In this document: piece after piece, positions 7,276 through 16,056 of the stretch
Position numbering within the stretch: the first letter of the stretch is position 1
Layout: every line of letters begins with the position of its first letter
Source of the DNA: Fonticella tunisiensis
Lineage (GTDB): Bacteria; Bacillota; Clostridia; Clostridiales; Caloramatoraceae
Reading direction: 5' to 3'
Assembly: GCF_004364155.1 (NCBI RefSeq)
Contig: NZ_SOAZ01000012.1
Location: 33,572-97,571, forward strand
Length of the DNA stretch: 64,000 nucleotides
Notes under the pieces: model-generated
The model's database searches: none
The model's input: only the letters and a program-made list of their open reading frames with translations
Told to the model about the DNA's origin: nothing
Program-made: the position numbers and the translations under genes

Positions 7276-9537
7276 TTATACTCCATACCTCTTTATAACT
7301 TCAAGCTGTTTTTCGGCTTCGTTAGCTGGTAAAGGCCTGCTGAACAGATATCCCTGTCCTATATTGCACCTGTTTCTCGTTAAAAAATCAGCCTGTTCTC
7401 TGGTTTCTATTCCTTCAGCAATCGTACTGAAGTTAAGGCTGCTGCCCATATCTATTATGGTTTTGACAAGGGTTGATATTCTTTCATCATTTACAATACC
7501 ATTTACAAAGGACTTATCTATCTTTAAGATATCTATAGGAAGATGTTTTAATACGCTTAGGGATGAATAGCCCATGCCAAAATCATCAACGGATATTTTT
7601 ATTCCAGCTTCCTTCAATTCATTTAAAATGGTTAAAAGTTCATCAACATCAAGCATTATTCCCTCGGTTATTTCCAGTTCAAGATACTTTGCTTCAAGCC
7701 CTGTTTCCTGCAGCACCTTCTTTACAGTTTTAACAAAATCCTTTTTCTGAAGCTGACGTACCGATATATTAACTGCAATACTCATTTGATGGTATCCTTT
7801 ATCATGCCAATCCTTGATTTGCTTACATGCGGCTTTAAGAACCCATTCTCCAATAGGTATAATAAGACCCGTTTCCTCAGCTAAAGGTATGAATTCAGAA
7901 GGCGGTACGACTCCAAGTTTCGGGTGCTTCCATCTTATAAGGGCCTCCATTCCTACTATATCCCCTGTAGAAAGGTCCACCAGAGGCTGGTAGTATAGTA
8001 TAAACTCGTTGTTTTTTATAGCCCTTCTAAGTCCACTCTCCAGGTTCATTTTTCTAGTTATTTGATCGTTAAGGCTTGAGTTATAAAATTGATAGCAGTT
8101 TTTTCCCTTTTCCTTGGCAAGATACATGGCCGAATCGGCATATTTAATCAGTGTATCCACATCATCCCCATCGGACGGATATATGCTTATACCTATGCTG
8201 GGAGTTATGTAAATTTCCCTTCCATCCATTACGAATGGACGGGATATTTTATCTATGATCTTTTCCGCGCAGCATCTAAGCTCCTCCTTATCCACTGCCT
8301 TACGAATCACTATAAACTCGTCCCCTCCATGTCTGAATATGGTGTATGGCTCCTCTGCGCAGAAGCTCAGCCTTTGTGCCATGAGCTTTAGGACCCTATC
8401 CCCATAGATGTGGCCCAGGGTATCGTTTATCATTTTAAATCTATCAAGGTCTATAAATATTACTCCTACATTTTCACCCTTTTTAGCAGCATCCCTTATG
8501 GCTTTTTTGAGGCTGCTTCTCATCATATTACGGTTTGGCAGACCTGTAACAGCATCATAATGTGCCAATTGATTTATCCTATCTTCAATCTTCTTTCTCC
8601 CGGTAATATCGCGGATTTGCTGTATTACCCCTGTTATATTTCCTTTATCGTCCCTTAAAGGATATGCATATATTTCAAACCATTTTTTCTCCCCCGATGG
8701 ATAGGTATACTCTGAAATCGTCGTATGAGGTGTTCCCTGTTTCATAGTTTTAACAGATGAGCAGTCAGCGCAGATCTGTTTGTTCTCTCCAAATGCATCC
8801 CTGCGGCAAATCCTCTCTTCAATTGGGAGCCATTTCTTATACCATTCATCCATCGTTTTATTGGTACGTATTATTTTAAAATTCCTGTCAATAACAGCAA
8901 TTCCATCCTGTATTGAATCAAAAACGTCCGACAGGAATTTTTCCTTTTCCTTAAGTGCCCTTTCCATAGATTTTCTTTCGGTTACATCATTGAATGTACT
9001 CATAACGGCTTTTTGCCCCTCATATATTACGTTTACAGATACAATCTCAACATCTATCTCCTTCCCGTCAACCCTGACAAGCCTCTGATCCTTTATCCCT
9101 ATATATTTTCCTTCCAGTGCTTCCTGAACCCTTGCGGTGGCAACTTCAGCACAGTCAGGATGAATAAAGTCGTAAACATGTCTTCCTATTAGTTCTTCCG
9201 GTTTTTCAGCCCCCAAAACATCCACGCAGGCAGGGTTTGCATAAATTATTATTCCTTCCCTGTAAATAACTATTGGTTGAGGTAATATGTCCATAAGACT
9301 TCTATGCAATTTCTCACCTTCAGAAATCTCCTTTTTCCTTAGGCCTGGTTCTTTTAAACGGAATTTTGCTTTACCATGCCGGACCATAAACAACCAGAAC
9401 GCTATAAAAATCAGGATAGAGAGCAATGTTCCAAATGCCATTAGATGTATATAAAAAAAGTGTATACGTAAGATAAAATAAATTACAACTATTCCAATCA
9501 TTATTAACAAACCAGCAATCCTAACGTTGTATTTCAT
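7276..9537 (-). CDS. Membrane-anchored PAS-PAS-GGDEF-EAL cyclic-di-GMP protein
   Basis: About 753 residues. Two N-terminal membrane helices (LLIMIGIVVIYFILRI and ~40-65) are followed by two PAS domains (IYANPACVDVLG; IAVIDRNFKIIRTNK). The second PAS has a CAD-CSSV cysteine pair. Then come a GGDEF domain with intact GGDEF in FRHGGDEFIV and an EAL domain (EALIRWKHP, VDDFGMGYSSL, IDKSFV, AEGIET). Both catalytic motifs look intact, so synthesis and degradation of c-di-GMP are both possible. An RxxD inhibitory site is not evident before GGDEF. Start chosen at ATG 9537 because GGGGGATT precedes it; ATG 9564 is the alternative. Confidence 0.9.
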   Translation of the reverse strand: MKYNVRIAGLLIMIGIVVIYFILRIHFFYIHLMAFGTLLSILIFIAFWLFMVRHGKAKFRLKEPGLRKKEISEGEKLHRSLMDILPQPIVIYREGIIIYANPACVDVLGAEKPEELIGRHVYDFIHPDCAEVATARVQEALEGKYIGIKDQRLVRVDGKEIDVEIVSVNVIYEGQKAVMSTFNDVTERKSMERALKEKEKFLSDVFDSIQDGIAVIDRNFKIIRTNKTMDEWYKKWLPIEERICRRDAFGENKQICADCSSVKTMKQGTPHTTISEYTYPSGEKKWFEIYAYPLRDDKGNITGVIQQIRDITGRKKIEDRINQLAHYDAVTGLPNRNMMRSSLKKAIRDAAKKGENVGVIFIDLDRFKMINDTLGHIYGDRVLKLMAQRLSFCAEEPYTIFRHGGDEFIVIRKAVDKEELRCCAEKIIDKISRPFVMDGREIYITPSIGISIYPSDGDDVDTLIKYADSAMYLAKEKGKNCYQFYNSSLNDQITRKMNLESGLRRAIKNNEFILYYQPLVDLSTGDIVGMEALIRWKHPKLGVVPPSEFIPLAEETGLIIPIGEWVLKAACKQIKDWHDKGYHQMSIAVNISVRQLQKKDFVKTVKKVLQETGLEAKYLELEITEGIMLDVDELLTILNELKEAGIKISVDDFGMGYSSLSVLKHLPIDILKIDKSFVNGIVNDERISTLVKTIIDMGSSLNFSTIAEGIETREQADFLTRNRCNIGQGYLFSRPLPANEAEKQLEVIKRYGV

Positions 9538-9793
9538 AAAATCCAATCCCCCAAATGCCATCATATAAAGTCAGCGTATTTGAAAGTCGCAATTGATTTA
9601 TATCTCCATATCCTTTCCATAATTTGTAAGTATACATAAAATAACTATTTATGTGAATAGAATCATAAATAATAGTTCTACAAAAAATATTTAATTCCTT
9701 CATATTTCGATAGTTTAATCATAAAAATTATAATCTATCCTCGCTCTACAAAGATGTCGATAATTTTATACTTATAGGTTGACTATAAAGAAA

Positions 9794-9819
9794 GAGCCAT
9801 ATCCAGTGTGATATGACTC
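9794..9819 (-). terminator. Rho-independent terminator of the iron operon
   Basis: On the minus strand the stem is GAGTCATATC / GATATGGCTC (one G-T pair) with a 6-nt loop, followed by TTTCTTTAT. It lies 33 bp after the stop of the ATPase gene. Confidence 0.8.
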
Positions 9820-9851
9820 CCTATTTATGTACAATTTGCTATAACTGTAAG

Positions 9852-10526
9852 TTATGCGCTTTCACGCTCATCAACAGTTCTTCCATCCATAAGTTTTATT
9901 AACCTATCTCCCATCATTCCTATTTCGGGGTCATGGGTTACAATTACGATGGTATGGCCATTTTTGTGCAGTTTCTTAAACAAATCTAAGATAATTTTAC
10001 CGTTTGTCCTGTCTAAGTTCCCAGTTGGCTCGTCAGCAAGAATAAGTGAAGGTTGATTAATAAGTGCCCTTGCGATGCTCACCCTTTGCTGCTCTCCTCC
10101 GGATAGATGTGCAGGAATATGTTCAAGCCTATGCCCTAATCCTACAAGCTCCAGGGCTTTTTTAGCTTCTTCTTCATCAACCATGCTGTGAAAATGCTGG
10201 GCAAGCATTACATTTTCAAGGGCAGTTAGATAAGGTATTAAATGATACTGCTGGAAAACTAAACCTATATTTTCTCTCCTAAATTTAGCCATTTCATTTT
10301 GAGATAGTTTTGTCACTTCCGTTCCATTGATAATTATTGAGCCATTAGTTGGCCTATCCAGACAGCTTAAAATATTTAAAAGGGTTGTTTTTCCCGATCC
10401 GGACGGCCCCATTATATTTACCCATTCGCCCTTTCTAATGACAATGTTTAAATCCTTCAAAACATGTGTTTTGTCATCATAGGATTTTGATAGGTTCGTT
10501 GTTACAATCATATCATTTTTATCCAT
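9852..10526 (-). CDS. MacB/LolD-type ABC transporter ATP-binding protein
   Basis: 224 residues. Walker A GPSGSGKTT at ~40-48, Q-loop VFQQY, signature LSGGEQQR, Walker B LILADEPTGNLD and H-loop VTHD: all typical of the MacB/LolD/FtsE class that works with FtsX-type permeases. It starts 1 bp after the stop of the upstream permease gene, so translation is probably coupled. As the last gene of the FTR1-DUF2318 operon, it should energise the two permeases. A parallel is the Campylobacter p19/FTR1 locus, in which DUF2318, two FtsX permeases and a MacB-like ATPase follow FTR1. Confidence 0.92.
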   Translation of the reverse strand: MDKNDMIVTTNLSKSYDDKTHVLKDLNIVIRKGEWVNIMGPSGSGKTTLLNILSCLDRPTNGSIIINGTEVTKLSQNEMAKFRRENIGLVFQQYHLIPYLTALENVMLAQHFHSMVDEEEAKKALELVGLGHRLEHIPAHLSGGEQQRVSIARALINQPSLILADEPTGNLDRTNGKIILDLFKKLHKNGHTIVIVTHDPEIGMMGDRLIKLMDGRTVDERESA

Positions 10527-10527
10527 G

Positions 10528-11799
10528 TTATTCCCCCCTCAGTGTCACTACAGGATCGATCTTTATAGCTTGCCCTACAGGTATTTTGCTGGAAATTAAA
10601 ACAAGCAAAACAGTTATAATTAAAGTAATGGGTATCACAGTAACGTGGAAGCTTATAAATGTATTAAATACGCTCTTCCCAATTACCTGTGCCATTAAAA
10701 AACCTAAAATATATCCAATTGCTCCACCCGCTAAACCTATTGCACTTGCCTCCAGGTAAAAGATTTCAGCAATTTTTTTATTTTCAGCTCCAATTGCTTT
10801 CATCATTCCCACTTCTTTTCTTCTCTCTAAAACTGTAGTCGTCATAGTGCTCATAACACTAAGACCCGAGCCGACTAAAGTTAAAATAGTTACCAAAATC
10901 ATTAAGAATAGTATTTTACCCTGAATATTTCCTTCAGCTTTGGAAATCTGGCTTAAGACTCTAGCTCTGGTTCCTGGTATTTGTTTTTCGATTTGTGATG
11001 CAACCTTATCAATAGGATTTTTGTTGGTAAGTACGCTGACCTGAATTAAATTAACCTGCGATTCTCTGTTAAATAGCTTTTGTGCCTCATTTAGCTTTAT
11101 AAATACCTGGTTATCTTCAGAACCTCCTGTGCTTACAATACCAACAAGCCTAAACTTCTTTGGTTCATATTCCCCATTATCTATCCCGGACAGTATATTA
11201 AGGGGCCACCGTTTTGATGCATCACCATTGGCATTTTGAGATGCTGAAGTTGTTGCATCAACCTGTGTCTGATTAGAATCTTTTACTTCTGTTTGCTTTT
11301 TATAAGATTCTTTTCTAATGTTTAAAACAACATCGTCACCAATCCTATATCCCAACTGAGCTGCAACCTTTGCACCTATCATAATAGTGCTTTCGCTGCT
11401 GCTGTCATCATTCCAACTACCTTCAACTTTCCACCAGGGGCTTATTTTTTTTATATTTTCATAGTTACCGCCAACGATAACAACATTCTGCTCTTTAATC
11501 TTTCCTACGCTGTAGATATAGGGGGCAAAACCATATATATTGGCCGATATGTTCGAATTATTCAACTCATTTACTTCATCCATGGATATTAATTGCCAGT
11601 TAGTTTCTCTATTTTCATCCGGAAGAATTACTAAATTAGCACCAAATGCTCTTAACTCCTTTGCCATCTTTCCATTTAAATCCAGTGAAATATTTAGCAA
11701 TATAGAGATCATTGAAGCTCCCATTACAACAGCAAGTACGGCAACTAAAATTCTATTTTTTCTGTTTTTAATTGATTTAAAAACAACTCTTTTCAGCAT
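10528..11799 (-). CDS. FtsX/MacB-like ABC transporter permease (second of pair)
   Basis: About 423 residues. One N-terminal membrane helix, a large extracytoplasmic MacB_PCD-like domain (~50-300) and three C-terminal helices with MTTTVLERRKEVGMMKAIGA, the FtsX signature. I choose ATG 11799 (MLKRVVFKSIKNRK) because it aligns with the start of the upstream paralogue (MYRRIILKSFKIRR); GTG codons at 11829 and 11811 are possible earlier starts and would overlap the upstream gene. A short Ser/Asn/Gln-rich insert (DATTSASQNANGDASK) interrupts the outer domain. It should pair with the neighbouring permease. Confidence 0.88.
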   Translation of the reverse strand: MLKRVVFKSIKNRKNRILVAVLAVVMGASMISILLNISLDLNGKMAKELRAFGANLVILPDENRETNWQLISMDEVNELNNSNISANIYGFAPYIYSVGKIKEQNVVIVGGNYENIKKISPWWKVEGSWNDDSSSESTIMIGAKVAAQLGYRIGDDVVLNIRKESYKKQTEVKDSNQTQVDATTSASQNANGDASKRWPLNILSGIDNGEYEPKKFRLVGIVSTGGSEDNQVFIKLNEAQKLFNRESQVNLIQVSVLTNKNPIDKVASQIEKQIPGTRARVLSQISKAEGNIQGKILFLMILVTILTLVGSGLSVMSTMTTTVLERRKEVGMMKAIGAENKKIAEIFYLEASAIGLAGGAIGYILGFLMAQVIGKSVFNTFISFHVTVIPITLIITVLLVLISSKIPVGQAIKIDPVVTLRGE

Positions 11800-11821
11800 C
11801 CTAAGTCTCACCGTCCTTTCC

Positions 11822-13105
11822 CTATTCACCTCTTAATACTATAACAGGATCAATTTTAAGTGCATTTCTAATTGGTATGAGGCAGCCTATAAGGGTAATT
11901 CCAATGGCAATGATAATAGTTAAAGGAAATACTATAACATTTACTACAATCCTGGAATTAAATACGGCATTACCTATTAACTGAGCCAAGCCAATTCCTG
12001 CACCATAACCTATCACACCACCTATTATACCTATAGCACTTATCTCCGTCATAAATAGGGCAAGCGTTTGGGATGTTTGAGCTCCTATAGCCTTTATGAT
12101 ACCTATTTCCTTTCTTCTCTCCAGAATGCTTGTGGTCATTGCCGTCATTACTCCTAAAGCTGAAGCAGCAACTGCTACAAGGGTTATGAGCATCATCATA
12201 AGCTTAATCTTCTTTAGAAAATTCCCCTGGGCACTGGCTATTTGTTCAATTGGCTGTGCATCCGATCCTGTGATTACCTCCTCAATTTGAAGGGCAATGG
12301 AGCTTATATAAGGTGTACAGTACCAGCGGTCATATTCTTCCTTAGTCATTTTAGTTATATCTCGTTTTGCAAACTCATCTTCGGGCGTAATCGCTGCACT
12401 AACTTTTATTTCAGAGATTTTTCCTTTAAGCCCCATTAAATCCTGTACAATAGAAAGATTGGTAAATATCTGGTTTTCCTCTTCTCCACCTGTATGTAAG
12501 ATACCAACAACTTTTAAATCAATACTTTTACCGTTGTATCTGATTCTAATAACATCCCCAACTTTGTTTTTTAGCTGTTTTGCTGCGGCAGCGCCTAGTA
12601 TTGCCTCAGGCTTGTTATCTTCATCATTTATCCACTTACCGTCAACCGTCCACCATGAAGAAACGGTTTTTACACCTGCCTTAGTCGTCTTAAATGTTTC
12701 ATCCGGGATTTCAAGTTCCTTTTCAAACCATGTTCCAGTTAAAACTATACTTTCATTCTTAGGACCAGCCTTTACTACTGTATTTAGTGAAGGGGAAAAT
12801 CCAAGAATATTGTATTTCCAAAATATCTTTTTTATCTTATAAAGCTCGTCTTCCCTTAAATAATTTTGTTGTTTATTGGAGCCATAATTAACACCTCCGA
12901 TTTCCAGCTGGATACCATCATCCTTTGGCTTAACAATGATATTAGCTCCATAGGAACTTAATTCTTTACCCACCTTTTCTTCTATGTTTAAATATACACC
13001 TGCAAGAGCTGAAATAAGCGAGGCGCCCATTATAACTGCTATAACCGCTAAGGCTATTTGTTTTCTTCGAATCTTAAAGGATTTCAAAATTATTCTTCTA
13101 TACAT
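11822..13105 (-). CDS. FtsX/MacB-like ABC transporter permease (first of pair)
   Basis: 427 residues. It starts MYRRIILKSFKIRRKQIALA, with one membrane helix, a large outer domain, and three C-terminal helices with SILERRKEIGIIKAIGAQTS. It is clearly paralogous to the next gene (same start block, same outer-domain landmarks such as SYGANIIVKP versus AFGANLVILP, same ending KIDPV-VLRGE). The pair probably forms a heterodimeric MacB-like mechanotransmitter. Position between the FTR1-DUF2318 gene and the ATPase implies a role in iron uptake or in delivering reductant or electrons to the outside. Confidence 0.88.
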   Translation of the reverse strand: MYRRIILKSFKIRRKQIALAVIAVIMGASLISALAGVYLNIEEKVGKELSSYGANIIVKPKDDGIQLEIGGVNYGSNKQQNYLREDELYKIKKIFWKYNILGFSPSLNTVVKAGPKNESIVLTGTWFEKELEIPDETFKTTKAGVKTVSSWWTVDGKWINDEDNKPEAILGAAAAKQLKNKVGDVIRIRYNGKSIDLKVVGILHTGGEEENQIFTNLSIVQDLMGLKGKISEIKVSAAITPEDEFAKRDITKMTKEEYDRWYCTPYISSIALQIEEVITGSDAQPIEQIASAQGNFLKKIKLMMMLITLVAVAASALGVMTAMTTSILERRKEIGIIKAIGAQTSQTLALFMTEISAIGIIGGVIGYGAGIGLAQLIGNAVFNSRIVVNVIVFPLTIIIAIGITLIGCLIPIRNALKIDPVIVLRGE

Positions 13106-13157
13106 GTAACAACCCCCTCATAACTTATAAACAATGAACAGCATAATGGGGAGGAGG

Positions 13158-14471
13158 TTATTTTACCACTCCCCCTGCAAATACATTTTTGGAAGCTGCC
13201 AAATCCCCTACTTTTACAACAATATTGTTATTTACAACTTCAGTTTTAATAGGGATTGGATTACATCCACCCGGATATCCTATTGTTGTCATAGGTATAG
13301 GTGCATTACAATTTTTGCAGATTATATTATCTATGTTACCTTGTTCCTGGAAGTATCCTATTGCACCACATATGTCACATGCATCTAATCCACTGCTAAC
13401 AGCATTTCCAGGTCTTTTTACCAGAATGAATCGTACATTTACCCCATCAACTTCATATGCATACTTGCTCATTATATTTTCTTTAAGGCTCTCCAATGGA
13501 ATTTTGATTTCTCCATTCACCGCTGAAATCATCTGTGGATTTGGGTCGAATACAGGTCTTGTAGCCTGGGAATACAAATTGAATCCAAGTATTAAATTTA
13601 TAGCTAAGGCTGACACAATAACTGCCTTCTTCCACATCCTGTCCCTTTGAATTTCAGCCAGTCTCTTTCTTTTCTCTGCCCCTGTTTCTTCTTTTACTCC
13701 TTCTATTTCAATATTTGTATTTTTACTGTCTAACAGCACCATTACAATTGGAAGGGTTAGAAGCATCATTGAAATTATTACAGTAGAGTTATCCCTTACT
13801 ATTAAACCAATTATTTTCATAGCAAGCTGACCTAGAGGTATAATTCCAACCTCTCCAAACTCATGAAGTCCACCTGCAAAGAGCCTTACAACAAGTATCA
13901 TTAAAATCCAGCTGGTAACTTTAAAGAACCTTGAAAGATTGATTTTAAGACTGCCTCTAATGAAGAATACTGCAAATAGCACAGAAAGGGCTATACCGAC
14001 AAGTCCTCCTAAAAAACTCAAAAATGCATTACTTTCAGTAGTTAAAGCTGTCATAAATAGCACAGTTTCAATTCCTTCTCTAAACACCATAAAAAATGTA
14101 AATGCTAAAATTCCTATACCTTGTTTTTTCAAATCTTTATCACTGCTTTGATTTACAATGTTATGTAGCTTCTCTTCCATCTCATTTTTTATATTCTTTG
14201 AAGTTTTCTGCATCCAGATAACCATGCTTCCTACAAATACCGCTGCTGTAAAGAACATAATCCCTTCTAATACTTCATTTTCAGGATCAAACCCTATTAA
14301 ATTGAAAATTACTGCACCCAAAATGCTTGCAACTACGGCTAAAGCTAAACCAAAATAAGCATGCTTTTTTAGTTCAAATTTTTCGGTTTTGTTCAGATAT
14401 GCAACAATAATACCAACTACCAATGCCGCTTCAATACCTTCCCTTAAGGTAACAACTAAAGCTTCTATCAT
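13158..14471 (-). CDS. FTR1-family iron permease fused to a DUF2318 metal/Fe-S-binding domain
   Basis: About 437 residues. The N-terminal ~270 residues are an FTR1/EfeU-type permease: seven hydrophobic segments with two REGIE motifs (at 10-14 and ~131-135) that bind iron. After a charged linker and another helix, the C-terminal ~130 residues match DUF2318: LDACDICGAIGYF, ICKNCNAPIPM and YPGGCNP, six cysteines that could bind a metal or Fe-S centre. In other bacteria these are usually separate proteins. ATG 14471 gives the typical FTR1 start MIEALVVTLREG, with AAAGG ~9 nt upstream; ATG 14492 is an alternative. It is first in a four-gene operon; Fur-like boxes lie upstream. Confidence 0.9.
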   Translation of the reverse strand: MIEALVVTLREGIEAALVVGIIVAYLNKTEKFELKKHAYFGLALAVVASILGAVIFNLIGFDPENEVLEGIMFFTAAVFVGSMVIWMQKTSKNIKNEMEEKLHNIVNQSSDKDLKKQGIGILAFTFFMVFREGIETVLFMTALTTESNAFLSFLGGLVGIALSVLFAVFFIRGSLKINLSRFFKVTSWILMILVVRLFAGGLHEFGEVGIIPLGQLAMKIIGLIVRDNSTVIISMMLLTLPIVMVLLDSKNTNIEIEGVKEETGAEKRKRLAEIQRDRMWKKAVIVSALAINLILGFNLYSQATRPVFDPNPQMISAVNGEIKIPLESLKENIMSKYAYEVDGVNVRFILVKRPGNAVSSGLDACDICGAIGYFQEQGNIDNIICKNCNAPIPMTTIGYPGGCNPIPIKTEVVNNNIVVKVGDLAASKNVFAGGVVK

Positions 14472-14595
14472 ATTTTTCATCCTTTCATTCATAAAATTTA
14501 CTTAAATATTTATGTTTGTTTTTAACAATCAAGCTTAGTATATATCAAAAATTTACCCTTCTACTTAAGCTTTACACCCCTCCTCTAAAATATAT

Positions 14596-14610
14596 TGACA
14601 TTCATTCTCA
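14596..14610 (-). promoter_or_regulatory. Fur-like box upstream of the FTR1 operon
   Basis: TGACATTCATTCTCA matches 11 of 14 defined positions of the 7-1-7 Fur consensus TGATAATNATTATCA. It lies ~125 bp before the FTR1 start, and a Fur-family gene is nearby at 15.6 kb. Operator function is inferred. Confidence 0.45.
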
Positions 14611-14617
14611 TCTAACC

Positions 14618-14661
14618 TTCAAAAATATTAATCTCTACTAGTAGAGATTAATATTTTTGAA
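14618..14661. repeat. 44-bp perfect palindrome
   Basis: Two 22-bp arms with no spacer, TTCAAAAATATTAATCTCTA and CT, then the exact complement, centred on ACTAGT at 14639/14640. The 16-bp centre TCTCTACTAGTAGAGA is the GC-richer part. It lies between the two Fur-like boxes. It may be a regulator site, a cruciform, or a transcript hairpin; there is no T-run directly after it in either direction. Confidence 0.85.
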
Positions 14662-14710
14662 ACTAAAATTTATCATAATAAATGTAATTTATAGAAACTT
14701 AGTGAATAAT

Positions 14711-14725
14711 TGATAAATGCTATCA
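14711..14725. promoter_or_regulatory. Second Fur-like box
   Basis: TGATAAATGCTATCA, an imperfect palindrome (TGATA/TATCA), matches 11 of 14 Fur consensus positions. It is ~240 bp from the FTR1 start; its target promoter is unclear. Confidence 0.4.
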
Positions 14726-15050
14726 TTCTAAAGATAATTATAATTGATAACTTTAATCAATACAAGCATTTTTGTGAAAAAATTATTTATGTCTAAAACA
14801 CTGCCCCGTCCTAAAGGAGTGCAAGTCTTTTATACAGTTTTTAATGTATGTTGCTTATTCTATATAAAAATTTTTTGTAAGTGCAACTGATTCTTCTTTA
14901 ATAATTTTGTTCCAATCGTTCCGAACTATGTTAAACCTCTGTCAAAGCATAGAGCATAAGGAAATTCTTTTGATGGGCATTTATTAGATGTTTATTCAAA
15001 ATCTATCTATTATTAAAATAATATTGTATAATAATGTTATAATAAATAAA

Positions 15051-15118
15051 GAGGTGATGGAGTTCACCTTTAATTGCCATTGTGCTGATGGCTCCTGCTT
15101 TATATCATAAAGTAGGAG
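15051..15118 (+). promoter_or_regulatory. Fluoride riboswitch (crcB motif) with terminator platform
   Basis: GAGGTGATGGAGTTCACC, TGCCATTGTGCTGATGGCTC and CTGC...GTAGGAG match the crcB RNA motif, including the conserved GGTGATGG and GCTGATG(G)CTCCT blocks. The 3' stem CTCCTGCTTTA (15092-15102) pairs with TAAAGTAGGAG (15108-15118) and is followed by TTTTATTTT, giving an intrinsic terminator. Fluoride binding should prevent termination and switch on crcB 30 bp downstream. Confidence 0.92.
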
Positions 15119-15148
15119 TTTTATTTTATATACGAAGGAGGATTGAAA

Positions 15149-15514
15149 TTGCAGCAGATATTTTATGTAGGCATTGGAGGCTTTATAGGAGCATCACTCA
15201 GGTATATAATATCCACTAATTCCGTGAAATGGTTTGGAGATTATCTTCCATATGGTACTCTAATTGTAAACGTGGCTGGAGGCTTTTTAATTGGGCTTAT
15301 AATGGAACTAAGCCTTATAACTGAACTAATCCCCTCGAATTTAAGGCTTTTTCTCACAACAGGTATTATGGGAGGGCTTACAACCTTTTCAACCTTCAGT
15401 TATGAGACCATAAAAATGTTTTCTGATGGCAGCTATTTGCTCGGACTTTTGAATATATTCTTAAACCTTTTTTTAAGCCTTTTCGGGGTGTGGCTCGGGA
15501 AAGCAATCATATAA
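15149..15514 (+). CDS. crcB: Fluoride ion channel/exporter CrcB (FluC)
   Basis: 121 residues with four membrane helices. The typical features are GGFIGASLRYI near the start, YGTLIVNVAGGFLIG with the conserved Asn, and GGLTTFSTFSYET with the phenylalanine-rich signature. It exports fluoride as a dual-topology dimer. A single crcB is present, so it should form a homodimer. The start is TTG 15149: AAGGAGG at 15135-15141 is spaced 7 nt from it, whereas TTG 15143 is too close. It is directly controlled by the fluoride riboswitch upstream. Confidence 0.95.
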   Translation: MQQIFYVGIGGFIGASLRYIISTNSVKWFGDYLPYGTLIVNVAGGFLIGLIMELSLITELIPSNLRLFLTTGIMGGLTTFSTFSYETIKMFSDGSYLLGLLNIFLNLFLSLFGVWLGKAII

Positions 15515-15583
15515 ACGCCTCGATATCCTTGAATATGTCTTAATAATATTATAAAATGTTAATAGGATACGTTAGGAGTGTTT

Positions 15584-16024
15584 ATGATGGTTAACATTAA
15601 TTCTGCAGAAAAGATATTCAAGGAAAAGGGATTTAAACTTACCAACCAGAGGAAGGCCATAATAGAAGTACTCCTTGAACATAGAGATCAATTTTTAAGC
15701 GTTGAGGAAATATTTTTAAAATCGAAGGAAAAATATCCTCAAACAAATCTTTCAACCATATATAGAAACCTTGAAATGATGGAAAAAACTGACATCGTTC
15801 ATAAAACAACGGTAAACGGTACATCGTCCTATTACCAGCTCATATGTGATGAATGTCACCATCACCATGTAATATGCAAAAACTGCGGCAAAACCGGAGT
15901 CATAGATTTTTGCCCCATGGACAGCATAAGCTCCATTATTTCAAACAGCGATTTCATAGTAACTGACCATAAAATCGAATTATATGGATATTGTAAAAAT
16001 TGTGCAAAAAAAGCGGAGAAATAA
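15584..16024 (+). CDS. Fur-family metalloregulator, possibly Zur
   Basis: About 146 residues. Winged-helix DNA-binding N-terminus (GFKLTNQRKAIIEVLLEH; NLSTIYRNLEMMEK) and a C-terminal metal/dimerisation domain. Two CxxC structural zinc sites are visible: ICDECHHHHVICKNCG and YGYCKNCAKK. The adjacent HHHH is characteristic of the family's HHHH-motif regulatory site. Fur, PerR and Zur cannot be separated safely by eye; the neighbouring znuA/znuCB genes make Zur attractive, while the FTR1 operon 1 kb away would fit Fur. AGGAG precedes ATGs at 15584 and 15587; either may start. Confidence 0.88.
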   Translation: MMVNINSAEKIFKEKGFKLTNQRKAIIEVLLEHRDQFLSVEEIFLKSKEKYPQTNLSTIYRNLEMMEKTDIVHKTTVNGTSSYYQLICDECHHHHVICKNCGKTGVIDFCPMDSISSIISNSDFIVTDHKIELYGYCKNCAKKAEK

Positions 16025-16037
16025 TTCCTCCGCTTTT
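16011..16037 (+). terminator. Terminator of the Fur-family gene
   Basis: Stem AAGCGGAG / CTCCGCTT with a 9-nt loop followed by TTTTG. The stop codon lies in the loop. Confidence 0.8.
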
Positions 16038-16056
16038 GTATTTATATAAGTATATA

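Larger units (their letters stand above)
14472..15050. other. Long intergenic region between the iron operon and crcB
   Basis: 579 bp, very AT-rich. It contains two Fur-like boxes, a 44-bp perfect palindrome (listed separately) and the probable -10 of the crcB transcript (TATAAT at 15038-15043). The stretch 14800-15000 (with GTCCTAAAGGAGTGCAAGTC) shows no ORF or named RNA that I recognise. Confidence 0.5.

Noticed and set aside
12459..12842. 127-codon frame antisense to the FtsX-like permease
   Set aside because: Shadow of the real gene; hydrophobic composition mirrors the complementary strand and no start signal is present.
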